Assembly: GCA_035760685.1 (NCBI GenBank)
Contig: DASTSM010000434.1
Coordinates: 1 to 16,975 of the forward strand
Direction of reading: 5' to 3'
Origin: ZC4RG20 sp035760685
Lineage (GTDB): Bacteria; Pseudomonadota; Gammaproteobacteria; Steroidobacterales; Rariloculaceae
Length of the DNA: 16,975 nt
Both the position numbers and the translations under genes were made by a program. The notes under the pieces were generated by a model. The model was not told where the DNA came from, did no database searches, and saw only the letters and a list, made by a program, of their open reading frames with translations. Below, in pieces: positions 5,598-16,323 of this stretch. Position 1 is the first letter of the stretch. Each line of letters starts with the position of its first letter.

Positions 5598-7607
5598 ATG
5601 ACAGGGGCGTTTCGCAATCGCCGGGAAGCCGGTCGGCGGCTCGCGGCACACCTGACCGCTTATGCTAATCGTCCGGACGTGCTCGTGCTCGCGCTGCCGC
5701 GCGGCGGCGTGCCGGTCGCCTTCGAAGTGGCCCGCGCGCTCAAGGCCCCGTTAGACGTCTTTCTCGTGCGCAAGCTTGGGGTCCCCGGCTACGAGGAGCT
5801 GGCGATGGGCGCCATCGCGACGGGCGGCGTGCGCGTGCTCAACGAGGAGGTCGTGAAAGGCCTGGACATCCCGGATTATCTGATCGACGCGGTCGCGGCA
5901 AAGGAGCAGGAGGAATTGCGGCGGCGGGAGCGCCTCTATCGCGGCAGTCGCCCGCTTCCCGACATCCGCGGCCGCACCGTGATCCTCGTGGATGACGGCC
6001 TGGCCACCGGCGCCACGATGCTCGCGGCGGTCAAGGCACTGCGGCAGCAGCAGCCGGCGCGCATTGTCGTCGCGGTTCCGACCGCGGCGGCCGATACCTG
6101 CGAGAAGCTGAGGGCCGAAGCGGACGAGGTGATCTGCGCCATCACCCCGACTCCGTTCTACGGCGTCGGGCGTTGGTATGAGGATTTCTCGCAGACCACG
6201 GACCAGGAGGTCCGGGACCTGCTCGCGCCGCGACAGCCTCGCGAGGAGCGGGAAACAACGCCAAGCGCGCCCACTACGTTTACGGAGGCGGTATGCGGGG
6301 CCGCTCATAAGCTGAGAGGTAACGCGCGAGACTACGACCCGCTCATGGCGCGGATCGGCGATGCGCACTTCGCACTGCTCGGCGAGGCCTCACACGGCAC
6401 GCATGAGTTCTACCGCGAGCGCGCCGAGATCACGAAGCGGCTCATTCAGGAGAAAGGCTTCGTGGCGGTCGCGGTCGAGGCTGATTGGCCGGACGCTTTC
6501 CGCGTCGACCGTTATGTGCGCGGCATGAGCGACGATGTCGACGCGAAGGAGGCGCTCGCCGACTTTCGGCGCTTCCCGACCTGGATGTGGCGCAACACGG
6601 TGGTGCTCGAGTTTGTCGAATGGCTGCGCGCGCATAACGACGCGCTGCCGGCGGGGGCCGCGAAGGTCGGCTTTTATGGCCTCGACCTCTACAGCCTTCA
6701 CGCGTCGATGAAGGCGGTGCTTCAGTATCTGGAAAAGGTCGATCCCGAAGCGGCCAGGCGGGCGCGCGAACGGTATTCCTGCTTCGATCGTTTCGGCCCC
6801 GAGCCGCAAGTCTATGGATTAATTGCCGGGACCGATGCCTCCAAATCCTGCCAGGAGGAAGTCATCAAGCAGCTCGTCGAGCTTCAGCGCCGCCGGGCGG
6901 ACCGGGCGCGGCGCGATGGCGATGGCCACGACGATCCCGATGAGCTCTTCAACGCCGAGCAGAACGCGCGCGTGGCGAAGAATGCGGAAGCGTATTACCG
7001 CTCGATGTTTCTCGAGGAGGAGTCGTCGTGGAACCTGCGCGACCGCCACATGGTCGAGACGCTCGAAGCGCTGATGGCGCATCTCGGCCGGCAGGGGGGC
7101 CGCACGAAGATTGCTCTCTGGGCGCACAATTCGCATCTGGGCGATGCGCGCGCGACCGACATGAGCCGGCGCGGCGAGCTCAACGTCGGCCAGCTGGTGC
7201 GCGAGAAATACAGCAACGACGCAGTGCTGGTCGGCTTCACCACGTATCACGGCACGGTTACGGCTGCTTCCGACTGGGGTGCCGTGGCCGAGCGCAAGCG
7301 CGTGCGGCCGGGGCTCCCCGCCAGCTACGAGGCGATGTTCCATGCCGCACAGCCGAACCGCTTCCTGCTCACCTGGCGCGATGGTGACCGGGTGATAGAG
7401 GTCTTACGCGGGCCCCGGCTCGAGCGGGCCATCGGTGTGATCTACCGTCCCGAAACCGAGCGTATAAGCCACTATTTCGGCGCGCGGCTGACGGACCAGT
7501 TCGACGCCGTGCTCCATTTCGATGAAACGCGGGCCGTCGAACCGCTCGAGTACACCGCCGAATGGGAGACCGGCGAGGTGCCCGAGACCTTCCCCTTCGC
7601 GGTGTGA
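5598..7607 (+). CDS. Phosphoribosyltransferase-erythromycin esterase fusion (Rv2030c-like)
   Basis: The product has 669 residues from the ATG at 5598, chosen because GAGG lies ten bases ahead; a TTG at 5589 is too close to it. Residues 1 to about 210 form a type I phosphoribosyltransferase domain: the front motif is LALPRGGVPVAFEVA and the PRPP-binding motif is VILVDDGLATGAT (about 128-140). After a short linker, residues about 230-665 form an erythromycin esterase-like domain with LLGEASHGTHEFYRERAEI, EADWPD and WAHNSHLGDARATDM, which supply the Glu and His residues typical of that family. The same fusion is known as Rv2030c of Mycobacterium tuberculosis (681 residues), a gene of the DosR hypoxia regulon. 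The substrate of either domain is unknown for this fusion, and macrolide resistance should not be assumed. No signal peptide is visible, so it is probably cytoplasmic. An FNR-type site lies upstream and an alpha/beta hydrolase gene 86 bases downstream. Confidence 0.9.
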   Translation: MTGAFRNRREAGRRLAAHLTAYANRPDVLVLALPRGGVPVAFEVARALKAPLDVFLVRKLGVPGYEELAMGAIATGGVRVLNEEVVKGLDIPDYLIDAVAAKEQEELRRRERLYRGSRPLPDIRGRTVILVDDGLATGATMLAAVKALRQQQPARIVVAVPTAAADTCEKLRAEADEVICAITPTPFYGVGRWYEDFSQTTDQEVRDLLAPRQPREERETTPSAPTTFTEAVCGAAHKLRGNARDYDPLMARIGDAHFALLGEASHGTHEFYRERAEITKRLIQEKGFVAVAVEADWPDAFRVDRYVRGMSDDVDAKEALADFRRFPTWMWRNTVVLEFVEWLRAHNDALPAGAAKVGFYGLDLYSLHASMKAVLQYLEKVDPEAARRARERYSCFDRFGPEPQVYGLIAGTDASKSCQEEVIKQLVELQRRRADRARRDGDGHDDPDELFNAEQNARVAKNAEAYYRSMFLEEESSWNLRDRHMVETLEALMAHLGRQGGRTKIALWAHNSHLGDARATDMSRRGELNVGQLVREKYSNDAVLVGFTTYHGTVTAASDWGAVAERKRVRPGLPASYEAMFHAAQPNRFLLTWRDGDRVIEVLRGPRLERAIGVIYRPETERISHYFGARLTDQFDAVLHFDETRAVEPLEYTAEWETGEVPETFPFAV

Positions 7608-7648
7608 GTGGGGCGGCGCCCGTCCGGCCCGACAGGAGTCACACCTTC

Positions 7649-7662
7649 GGAAAACGTTTTCC
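7649..7662. promoter_or_regulatory. Perfect 14-base palindrome, possible LacI-type operator
   Basis: GGAAAACGTTTTCC is a perfect palindrome centred on CG, the shape of LacI/GalR-family operators. It lies between the fusion gene and the hydrolase gene, 32 bases before the hydrolase start. No matching regulator gene is in the window. Confidence 0.4.
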
Positions 7663-7693
7663 AGGAGGGAGGTAGAAACCAAGGAGGACGTCC

Positions 7694-8386
7694 GTGGAAA
7701 CCACACGCGAAGAACGCCTCGTCCGCCTCCCGGCGGGCCCGGTCACGCTCGAAGGCGACCTGGTCCTGCCCGAGGGAGCGCGCGGTATCGTATTGTTCGC
7801 GCATGGCAGCGGGAGCGGCCGGCACAGCCCCCGCAACCGCCATGTGGCGCGGCTGCTCAATGACGGCAAGCTTGCAACCCTGCTGGTCGACCTGCTTACT
7901 GTGCAGGAAGAGGTAATCGACCTGCGCACTGCGCATCTCCGCTTCGACATCGGGCTGCTCGCCGAGCGCCTCGTCGCCGCCACGGACTGGCTCACACAGC
8001 GACCGGAAACGCGACAGCTGCGGATCGGGTACTTCGGTGCCAGCACCGGCGCCGCGGCAGCACTGGTTGCTGCGGCCGAGCGGCTCGATGTGGCCAGAGC
8101 GGTCGTCTCGCGGGGCGGGCGCCCTGACCTAGCCGGACCTGCCTTGCCGCGCGTCCGCGCACCCACGCTGCTCATCGTCGGCGGGAACGATTTCCAGGTC
8201 ATCGAGCTGAACCGCTTGGCGCTGGCGCAGCTCCGCTGCGAGAAGCGGCTCGTAGTCGTCCCGGGGGCGACGCATCTGTTCGAAGAGCCCGGTGCGCTGG
8301 ATGAGGTGGCACGGCTGGCGCGCGAGTGGTTCGAACGGTATCTCGTGCCCGCGGAGCCGAGCGCTACTGGGGCCGGCATACCCTAG
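7694..8386 (+). CDS. Alpha/beta hydrolase, dienelactone hydrolase-like
   Basis: The product (230 residues) has an alpha/beta hydrolase fold. The oxyanion-hole region is LFAHGSGSGRHSPRNR, the nucleophile elbow is GYFGASTGAAAAL (Ser within GAS-T-G), the acid is likely the Asp in GGNDFQVIELN, and the catalytic His is in PGATHLFEEPG. Such proteins hydrolyse esters or lactones; the substrate is unknown. The start is a GTG preceded by a very strong AAGGAGG six bases away, and it opens METTREERLVRLPAGPVTLE. Closely similar domains are found fused to phosphoribosyltransferases, for example in Rv0571c of M. tuberculosis. Here the hydrolase is a separate gene next to a phosphoribosyltransferase-esterase fusion, which suggests a shared pathway. 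It could be co-transcribed with the fusion gene or have its own control at the palindrome in the gap. The gene converges on glmS. Confidence 0.85.
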   Translation: METTREERLVRLPAGPVTLEGDLVLPEGARGIVLFAHGSGSGRHSPRNRHVARLLNDGKLATLLVDLLTVQEEVIDLRTAHLRFDIGLLAERLVAATDWLTQRPETRQLRIGYFGASTGAAAALVAAAERLDVARAVVSRGGRPDLAGPALPRVRAPTLLIVGGNDFQVIELNRLALAQLRCEKRLVVVPGATHLFEEPGALDEVARLAREWFERYLVPAEPSATGAGIP

Positions 8387-8412
8387 GCGAAGTTTCTCTG
8401 AATGACCGGCCC

Positions 8413-8443
8413 GTGCCTGGAGCTGCCGCGGCTCGTTCGGCAC
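8413..8443. other. Nested inverted repeat between convergent genes
   Basis: GTGCC (8413-8417) pairs with GGCAC (8439-8443), and inside it GAGC (8420-8423) pairs with GCTC (8431-8434). It lies between the ends of the hydrolase gene and glmS and could help end transcription from both sides. There is no T-run, so it is not a classical intrinsic terminator. Confidence 0.25.
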
Positions 8444-8470
8444 TGGTGCGATATCGAACGTCGATCGCCT

Positions 8471-10303
<1,833 letters not shown>

Positions 10304-10324
10304 AGTTCTCGCTCCTCCCGCCGC

Positions 10325-11692
10325 TCAAGACTTCTTTTGCGGCCTTTTCCACCCCTCGACGCTGGTCTGCCTCGTGCGCGCGAGCGTGAGCTCGCCGGGC
10401 GGCGCGTTCTTCGTGATCGTGGATCCCGCGCCGATCGTGGCGTCGTTGCCGATCTCGACCGGCGCGACGAGCATAGCGCCGGAGCCGATGAAGGCGTTGT
10501 CGCCGATCACGGTCCGGTGCTTGTTGGCGCCGTCGTAGTTGCACGTGATCGTGCCGGCGCCGACGTTGACCTTGCGGCCGACGCTCGCGTCGCCGACGTA
10601 CGTCAAATGGTTGACCTTCGAGCCGTCGCCGATCCGGCTTTTCTTGATCTCGACGAAGTTGCCGACTTTGACTTGAGCGGCTAGCTCGACTCCGGGCCGG
10701 AGCCGCGCGAAGGGTCCTATCTCGCATGCGCGTGCGGCGACGAGGCCCTCGATGACGGTGTGCGCATGCACGACGCAATCTTCGCCGAGCGCGGCGTCCT
10801 TGATCACGCAGTAGGGCCCGATGACCGCGCGATCCCCGAGCCGCACGCGCCCCTCGAGCACGACGCCGACGTCGATGAAGACGTCGGTTCCGATCTCGAC
10901 CTCGCCGCGCACGTCTAGCCTCGCGGGATCGGCGAGCGTGGCGCCCAGCGTCATGAGGCGCTCGGCTTCGCGGCGCTGATACGCGCGCTCGGCGAGCGCG
11001 AGCTGCGCCCTGTCGTTGATGCCGAGCACGTCGGACGCGCGGTCGGCGAGCACGCCTTCGACCTCGCGGCCGTCGCGGAATGCGGCCGCGACGATGTCCG
11101 TCAAATAGTATTCGCCTTGAACGTTGTCGTTATCGAGGGCGCCGATCCAACGGCCGAGATCGCGCGCGCCGACGGCGAGCAGGCCCGTGTTGATCTCGCG
11201 CACCCTGCGCTCCGCCTCGGTCGCGTCCTTGTGCTCGACGACGCGCGTGACGCGCCCCTCCGTGTCGCGCAGCACCCGCCCGTATCCCGTCGGATCGTCG
11301 AGCTCGGCCGTCAACATCGCGACCGCGCCTTCGGCAGCGCGCCGCACGAGCCGCTCGAGCGCCGCGGCCGGCACGAGCGGAACGTCGCCATACAGGATCA
11401 GCACGGTGTGATCGGCGGGGATTTCGGGCATCGCTTGCGCGACGGCGTGGCCCGTGCCGAGCTGCTGCGCCTGGAGGCACCACCGAACGTCGGCGTCCTC
11501 GTCGAAGGACTCCCGCACCTGCTCTCCGCCGTGACCATAGACGACATGGATCGCGGCGGGCTCGAGCGCGCGGGCCGTCGTGAGCACGTGGGCCAGCATC
11601 GGGCGGCCGGCCAAGGGCTGCAGGACCTTCGGCAGGGCCGAACGCATACGTTTGCCTTGGCCCGCGGCCAGGACGACTACGGAGACCGGCAC
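10325..11692 (-). CDS. glmU: Bifunctional GlmU: N-acetylglucosamine-1-phosphate uridyltransferase / glucosamine-1-phosphate acetyltransferase
   Basis: The product (455 residues) acetylates glucosamine-1-phosphate and then couples it to UTP to give UDP-GlcNAc in the cytoplasm. The N-terminal pyrophosphorylase domain (about 1-228) has the nucleotide loop LAAGQGKRMRSALPKVLQPL and YGDVPL (101-106, Asp103 a metal ligand). The C-terminal left-handed beta-helix has hexapeptide repeats from about 250 onward. The acetyltransferase His362 lies in KVNHLTYVGD, followed by GAGTITCNYDGANKHRT. The start is a GTG with AAGGA eight bases upstream. It lies 190 bases after atpC on the same strand. That gap holds a decayed GGGGTC-type repeat and may contain its own promoter (a TATCAT lies upstream of the start), but no convincing -35 box is visible. 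Confidence 0.98.
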   Translation of the reverse strand: MPVSVVVLAAGQGKRMRSALPKVLQPLAGRPMLAHVLTTARALEPAAIHVVYGHGGEQVRESFDEDADVRWCLQAQQLGTGHAVAQAMPEIPADHTVLILYGDVPLVPAAALERLVRRAAEGAVAMLTAELDDPTGYGRVLRDTEGRVTRVVEHKDATEAERRVREINTGLLAVGARDLGRWIGALDNDNVQGEYYLTDIVAAAFRDGREVEGVLADRASDVLGINDRAQLALAERAYQRREAERLMTLGATLADPARLDVRGEVEIGTDVFIDVGVVLEGRVRLGDRAVIGPYCVIKDAALGEDCVVHAHTVIEGLVAARACEIGPFARLRPGVELAAQVKVGNFVEIKKSRIGDGSKVNHLTYVGDASVGRKVNVGAGTITCNYDGANKHRTVIGDNAFIGSGAMLVAPVEIGNDATIGAGSTITKNAPPGELTLARTRQTSVEGWKRPQKKS

Positions 11693-11796
11693 GAATCGAG
11701 TCCTTGATATTTCCAGTCCAAGGTAATGATAGCGCGGCCCGCCGGATGCGCGTCGTGTGCCGCATCACGGCTAGGGGTGGCTACCTATAGCCCGGG

Positions 11797-11820
11797 AAAG
11801 GGGGGTCAGAGCCGATTTTC
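11797..11820. repeat. Decayed GGGGTC-type palindromic repeat between atpC and glmU
   Basis: AAAGGGGGGTCAGAGCCGAT followed by TTTC has the same core (GGGGTCAGA) and A/T-rich flanks as the repeats between atpA and atpG, but its right arm has diverged. A second small inverted repeat, ATTTTC-N8-GAAAAT (11815-11834), overlaps it and could form a weak hairpin after atpC. The remainder of the atpC-glmU gap shows nothing else I can identify. Confidence 0.5.
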
Positions 11821-11882
11821 TTGCCGTTGAAAATGCGCGGGAGATCGTTTTCGTCGCTGCGGCAACGACTGAGGTCGACCGC

Positions 11883-12299
11883 TCAGCTGCGGGTGCCTTT
11901 GAGCTTCTGCGCCGCGCGGTAGCGCGCCTCGGCCTCGACGAGCTCGGCCTGGGCTTGGGCGAGATCGATCTCGCCGGAGCCGCCCGCGAGCGCCTCGCGG
12001 GCCCGCTCGCGCGCCTGAAACGCGGCCTCCTCGTCGAGCTGCTCGGCGCGCAGCGCGCTGTCGGCGAGCACGGTCACGAGGTGAGGCTGCACCTCGAGCA
12101 CTCCGCCGGTCACGTAGAAGAACTTCTGCTCGCCTTCAGCGGTCTCGACCCGGACCTCCCCGGGACGTAGCTGCGTCAGGAGCGGCGCGTGCCGCGGCGC
12201 GATGCCGACGTCGCCCATGCGGGCCGGCGCGAACACCATGGACGCCTCGCCCGAGAAGATCTCGCCCTCGGCGCTGACAATGTCGACGTGAATTGGCAT
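11883..12299 (-). CDS. atpC: ATP synthase F1 subunit epsilon
   Basis: The product (138 residues) is the epsilon subunit of the F1 central stalk, which couples rotation to catalysis and can inhibit ATP hydrolysis. The N-terminal beta-sandwich begins MPIHVDIVSAEGEIFSGEAS and contains the family signature region MGDVGIAPRHAPLLTQLRPG and FFYVTGGVLEVQPHLVTVLAD. The C-terminal helical hairpin is EEAAFQARERAREALAGG and the alanine-rich QAQAELVEAEARYRAAQKL. Length and content are normal for a proteobacterial AtpC. It is the last atp gene, 36 bases after atpD, and precedes glmU. Confidence 0.97.
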   Translation of the reverse strand: MPIHVDIVSAEGEIFSGEASMVFAPARMGDVGIAPRHAPLLTQLRPGEVRVETAEGEQKFFYVTGGVLEVQPHLVTVLADSALRAEQLDEEAAFQARERAREALAGGSGEIDLAQAQAELVEAEARYRAAQKLKGTRS

Positions 12300-12335
12300 C
12301 GCTCTCGCTCTTTGACTTCCGCCGCCGCTGCCGCG

Positions 12336-13733
12336 CTAGACCAGCCGCTTGGCCTTTTCCTCGGCATCCTCGATTCCGCCGACCATATGGAACGCCTGCT
12401 CGGGCAGGTGATCGTACTCGCCCTGCACGATCGCCTTGAAGCTGCGAATCGTGTCGCGCAGCGGCACGTATTTGCCCGGCTGATTCGTGAAGGCTTCGGC
12501 GACGGAGAACGGCTGCGATAGAAAGTTGCGGATCCTCCGCGCCCGGTTGACCGTGAGCTTGTCGTCCTCCGACAGCTCGTCCATGCCGAGAATCGCGATG
12601 ATGTCCTGAAGCTCCTTGTAGCGCTGGAGCACGGCCTGCACGCCGCGCGCCGTGTCGTAGTGCTCCTGCCCGATGATGTTCGGATCGAGCAGCCGGCTCG
12701 TCGAGTCGAGCGGATCGACGGCGGGGTAAATGCCGAGCTCGGCGATCTGGCGCGAGAGCACGAGCGTCGCGTCGAGGTGCGCGAAGGTCGTCGCCGGGGA
12801 AGGGTCGGTCAGGTCGTCGGCCGGAACGTAGACGGCCTGGAACGACGTGATCGAGCCCGTCTTCGTCGACGTGATGCGCTCCTGCAGCACGCCCATCTCC
12901 TCGGCCAGCGTCGGCTGATAGCCCACGGCGGAGGGCATGCGGCCGAGCAGCGCCGAGACCTCGGTGCCGGCCAAGGTGTAGCGGTAGATGTTGTCGATGA
13001 ACATGAGCACGTCGCGGCCTTCGTCGCGGAAGTACTCCGCCATCGTGAGGCCCGTCAGCGCGACGCGGAGTCGGTTGCCCGGGGGCTCGTTCATCTGCCC
13101 GAACACGAGCGCGACCTTGTCGAGCACGCCCGCTTCCTTCATCTCGTGATAGAAGTCGTTGCCCTCGCGCGTGCGCTCGCCGACGCCCGCGAACACCGAG
13201 TAGCCGCCGTGCGCCTTCGCGATGTTGTTGATGAGCTCGAGCAGGGTCACGGTCTTGCCGACGCCGGCTCCGCCGAAGAGGCCGACCTTGCCGCCCTTCG
13301 CGATCGGCATGATGAGATCGATGACCTTGATGCCGGTCTCGAGCAGCTCGGTCGCCGGCGCCTGCTCCTCGTACGACGGCGCATCGCGGTGAATCGGCCA
13401 CGACTGCTCCGCGCCGATCGGGCCTCGGGCGTCGACCGGGTCGCCGAGCACGTCCATGATGCGTCCGAGCGTCTTGGGTCCGACGGGCACCGAGATCGGC
13501 TCGCCCGTGTTCGTGACCGAGAGCCCGCGGCGCAGCCCCTCGCTCGTGCCCATCGCGATCGTGCGCACGATCCCGTCGCCGAGCTGCTGCTGCACCTCGA
13601 GCGTCAAGTCGCGGTCGTCGATCTTCAGCGCGTCGTAGACCTTCGGAATCGCGTCGCGCGGAAACTCGACGTCGACGACCGCGCCGATGATCTGAACCAC
13701 GTTGCCCTTGCCAGTCCCAGTAACCGTGCTCAT
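12336..13733 (-). CDS. atpD: ATP synthase F1 subunit beta
   Basis: The product (465 residues) is the catalytic subunit of F1, which makes ATP at the alpha/beta interfaces. Visible landmarks are the N-terminal barrel (VVQIIGAVVDVEFPRDAIPK), the P-loop GGAGVGKT (154-161), the catalytic glutamate region GVGERTREGND, Walker B VLMFIDNIYR, and the DELSEDD segment (DELSEED in E. coli) within GMDELSEDDKLTVNRARRI. All catalytic motifs look intact, and the length is close to the E. coli protein (460). It starts with ATG and lies 35 bases after atpG and 36 bases before atpC, as expected in one operon. Confidence 0.99.
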   Translation of the reverse strand: MSTVTGTGKGNVVQIIGAVVDVEFPRDAIPKVYDALKIDDRDLTLEVQQQLGDGIVRTIAMGTSEGLRRGLSVTNTGEPISVPVGPKTLGRIMDVLGDPVDARGPIGAEQSWPIHRDAPSYEEQAPATELLETGIKVIDLIMPIAKGGKVGLFGGAGVGKTVTLLELINNIAKAHGGYSVFAGVGERTREGNDFYHEMKEAGVLDKVALVFGQMNEPPGNRLRVALTGLTMAEYFRDEGRDVLMFIDNIYRYTLAGTEVSALLGRMPSAVGYQPTLAEEMGVLQERITSTKTGSITSFQAVYVPADDLTDPSPATTFAHLDATLVLSRQIAELGIYPAVDPLDSTSRLLDPNIIGQEHYDTARGVQAVLQRYKELQDIIAILGMDELSEDDKLTVNRARRIRNFLSQPFSVAEAFTNQPGKYVPLRDTIRSFKAIVQGEYDHLPEQAFHMVGGIEDAEEKAKRLV

Positions 13734-13768
13734 TGAATCTTTCCCTTCTGCTCAAATCGCGTCGGACG

Positions 13769-14629
13769 TCAAACGGCCGCCGCGCCGCCCACGATCTCGG
13801 CGATTTCCCGCGTAATCGCGGCCTGCCGCGCCTTGTTGTAGGCGAGGCGCAACTGATCGATGAACTTGCCCGCATTGTCCGTCGCGGCCTTCATGGCGAC
13901 CATCTTCGCGGCCATCTCGCACGCGACGTTCTCGACCGCCGCGCGATAGACCTGCGACTCGAGGTAGCGCGTCAGCACGCCGCCGAGGAGATCCCGCGCA
14001 TCCGGCTCGTAGATGTAGTCCCAGTGCTCCTGGAGGGCTTCCTTGTCGATGGCCGCGACCGGCAGCAAGGGCGTGATCTCCGGCTTCTGGCTCATCGTGT
14101 TCACGAAGAGGTTATGGGCCAGAAAGAGCCGGTCGATGCGGCCCTGCTCGTATGCGTCGGTCATCGTCTTGATCGAGCCCACGAGGTCGGCCACGCGCGG
14201 CACCTCGCCGAGGTGGCTCGTGGCCGCGACGATGTTGGTCCTGAGGCGGCGGAAGTAGGTGATGCCCTTGGCGCCGATGAGGCAGAGATCGACCTCGATG
14301 CCTTCCTGCTGCCACTTGCGCAGCTCCTGGACGACCACGCGGAACAGGTTCACGTTGAGCGAGCCGCAGAGGCCCCGGTCCGTGCTCATGACGATGTAGC
14401 CGACGCGCTTGATCTCGCGCGTCTCGAGATACGGATGGTGGTAGTCGGGATTCGCCTCCGACAAATGGCCGACGACCGTGCGGATGCGCTCCGCGTAGGG
14501 GCGCGAAGCCTGCATGCGCTGCTGCGTGCGCCGCAGCTTCGACGCCGCGACCATCTCCATGGCCTTCGTGATCTTCTGCGTGTTCTTGACGCTGGCGATC
14601 TTGCCGCGGATTTCCTTGCTGCCCGCCAT
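13769..14629 (-). CDS. atpG: ATP synthase F1 subunit gamma
   Basis: The product (286 residues; E. coli 287) is the rotating central shaft of F1. Both long terminal coiled-coil helices are clear: the N-terminal MAGSKEIRGKIASVKNTQKI and following TKAMEMVAASKLRR, and the C-terminal NKARQAAITREIAEIVGGAA, which includes the family signature. The central domain has VMSTDRGLCGSLNVNLFR. GAGGAG stands five bases before the ATG. It differs from a typical operon in being separated from atpA by 138 bases filled with palindromic repeats. Because of this gap it cannot be translationally coupled to atpA. Confidence 0.98.
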   Translation of the reverse strand: MAGSKEIRGKIASVKNTQKITKAMEMVAASKLRRTQQRMQASRPYAERIRTVVGHLSEANPDYHHPYLETREIKRVGYIVMSTDRGLCGSLNVNLFRVVVQELRKWQQEGIEVDLCLIGAKGITYFRRLRTNIVAATSHLGEVPRVADLVGSIKTMTDAYEQGRIDRLFLAHNLFVNTMSQKPEITPLLPVAAIDKEALQEHWDYIYEPDARDLLGGVLTRYLESQVYRAAVENVACEMAAKMVAMKAATDNAGKFIDQLRLAYNKARQAAITREIAEIVGGAAAV

Positions 14630-14648
14630 CTAGGCTCCTCGGCGCCCG

Positions 14649-14673
14649 AAAATGGGGTCAGACCCCATTTTTT
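14649..14673. repeat. GGGGTC-type palindromic repeat, copy 1 (atpA-atpG gap)
   Basis: AAAATGGGGTC-A-GACCCCATTTT is a perfect 11-base inverted repeat around a single base. As RNA it would fold with a GGGG/CCCC stem and a TCAGA loop. T-runs follow on both strands (six Ts on the plus strand, four on the minus), so it looks like a bidirectional intrinsic terminator, yet it sits between two genes of the atp operon. It lies 20 bases upstream of the atpG start. Confidence 0.75.
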
Positions 14674-14707
14674 GCCGCCTTCCTTCCAATCTTTCTACGC
14701 GCGAGAG

Positions 14708-14731
14708 AAAAGCGGGGTCTGACCCCATTTT
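14708..14731. repeat. GGGGTC-type palindromic repeat, copy 2, inverted orientation
   Basis: AAAAGCGGGGTC-T-GACCCCATTTT has the complementary centre base (T instead of A), so it is the same element in the opposite orientation to copy 1. The outer arms carry two mismatches (GC against AT). Copies 1 and 2 face each other about 36 bases apart, as in bacterial interspersed mosaic elements. Confidence 0.7.
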
Positions 14732-14743
14732 CCGCCCGTAAAG

Positions 14744-14766
14744 AAAAATGGGCTCCGACTCCATTT
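14744..14766. repeat. GGGGTC-type palindromic repeat, copy 3, diverged
   Basis: AAAAATGG-GCTCCGACT-CCATTT keeps the AAATGG/CCATTT outer arms and a related centre. It ends one base before the atpA stop codon (14768-14770), so the repeat cluster begins at the very end of the atpA coding region. Confidence 0.6.
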
Positions 14767-14767
14767 G

Positions 14768-16309
<1,542 letters not shown>

Positions 16310-16323
16310 TGTCTCTCGTCCTC

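Noticed and set aside
10304..10324. glmS ribozyme upstream of glmS
   Set aside because: Only 21 bases separate glmU and glmS, far too little for the ribozyme, which is found mainly in Gram-positive bacteria.
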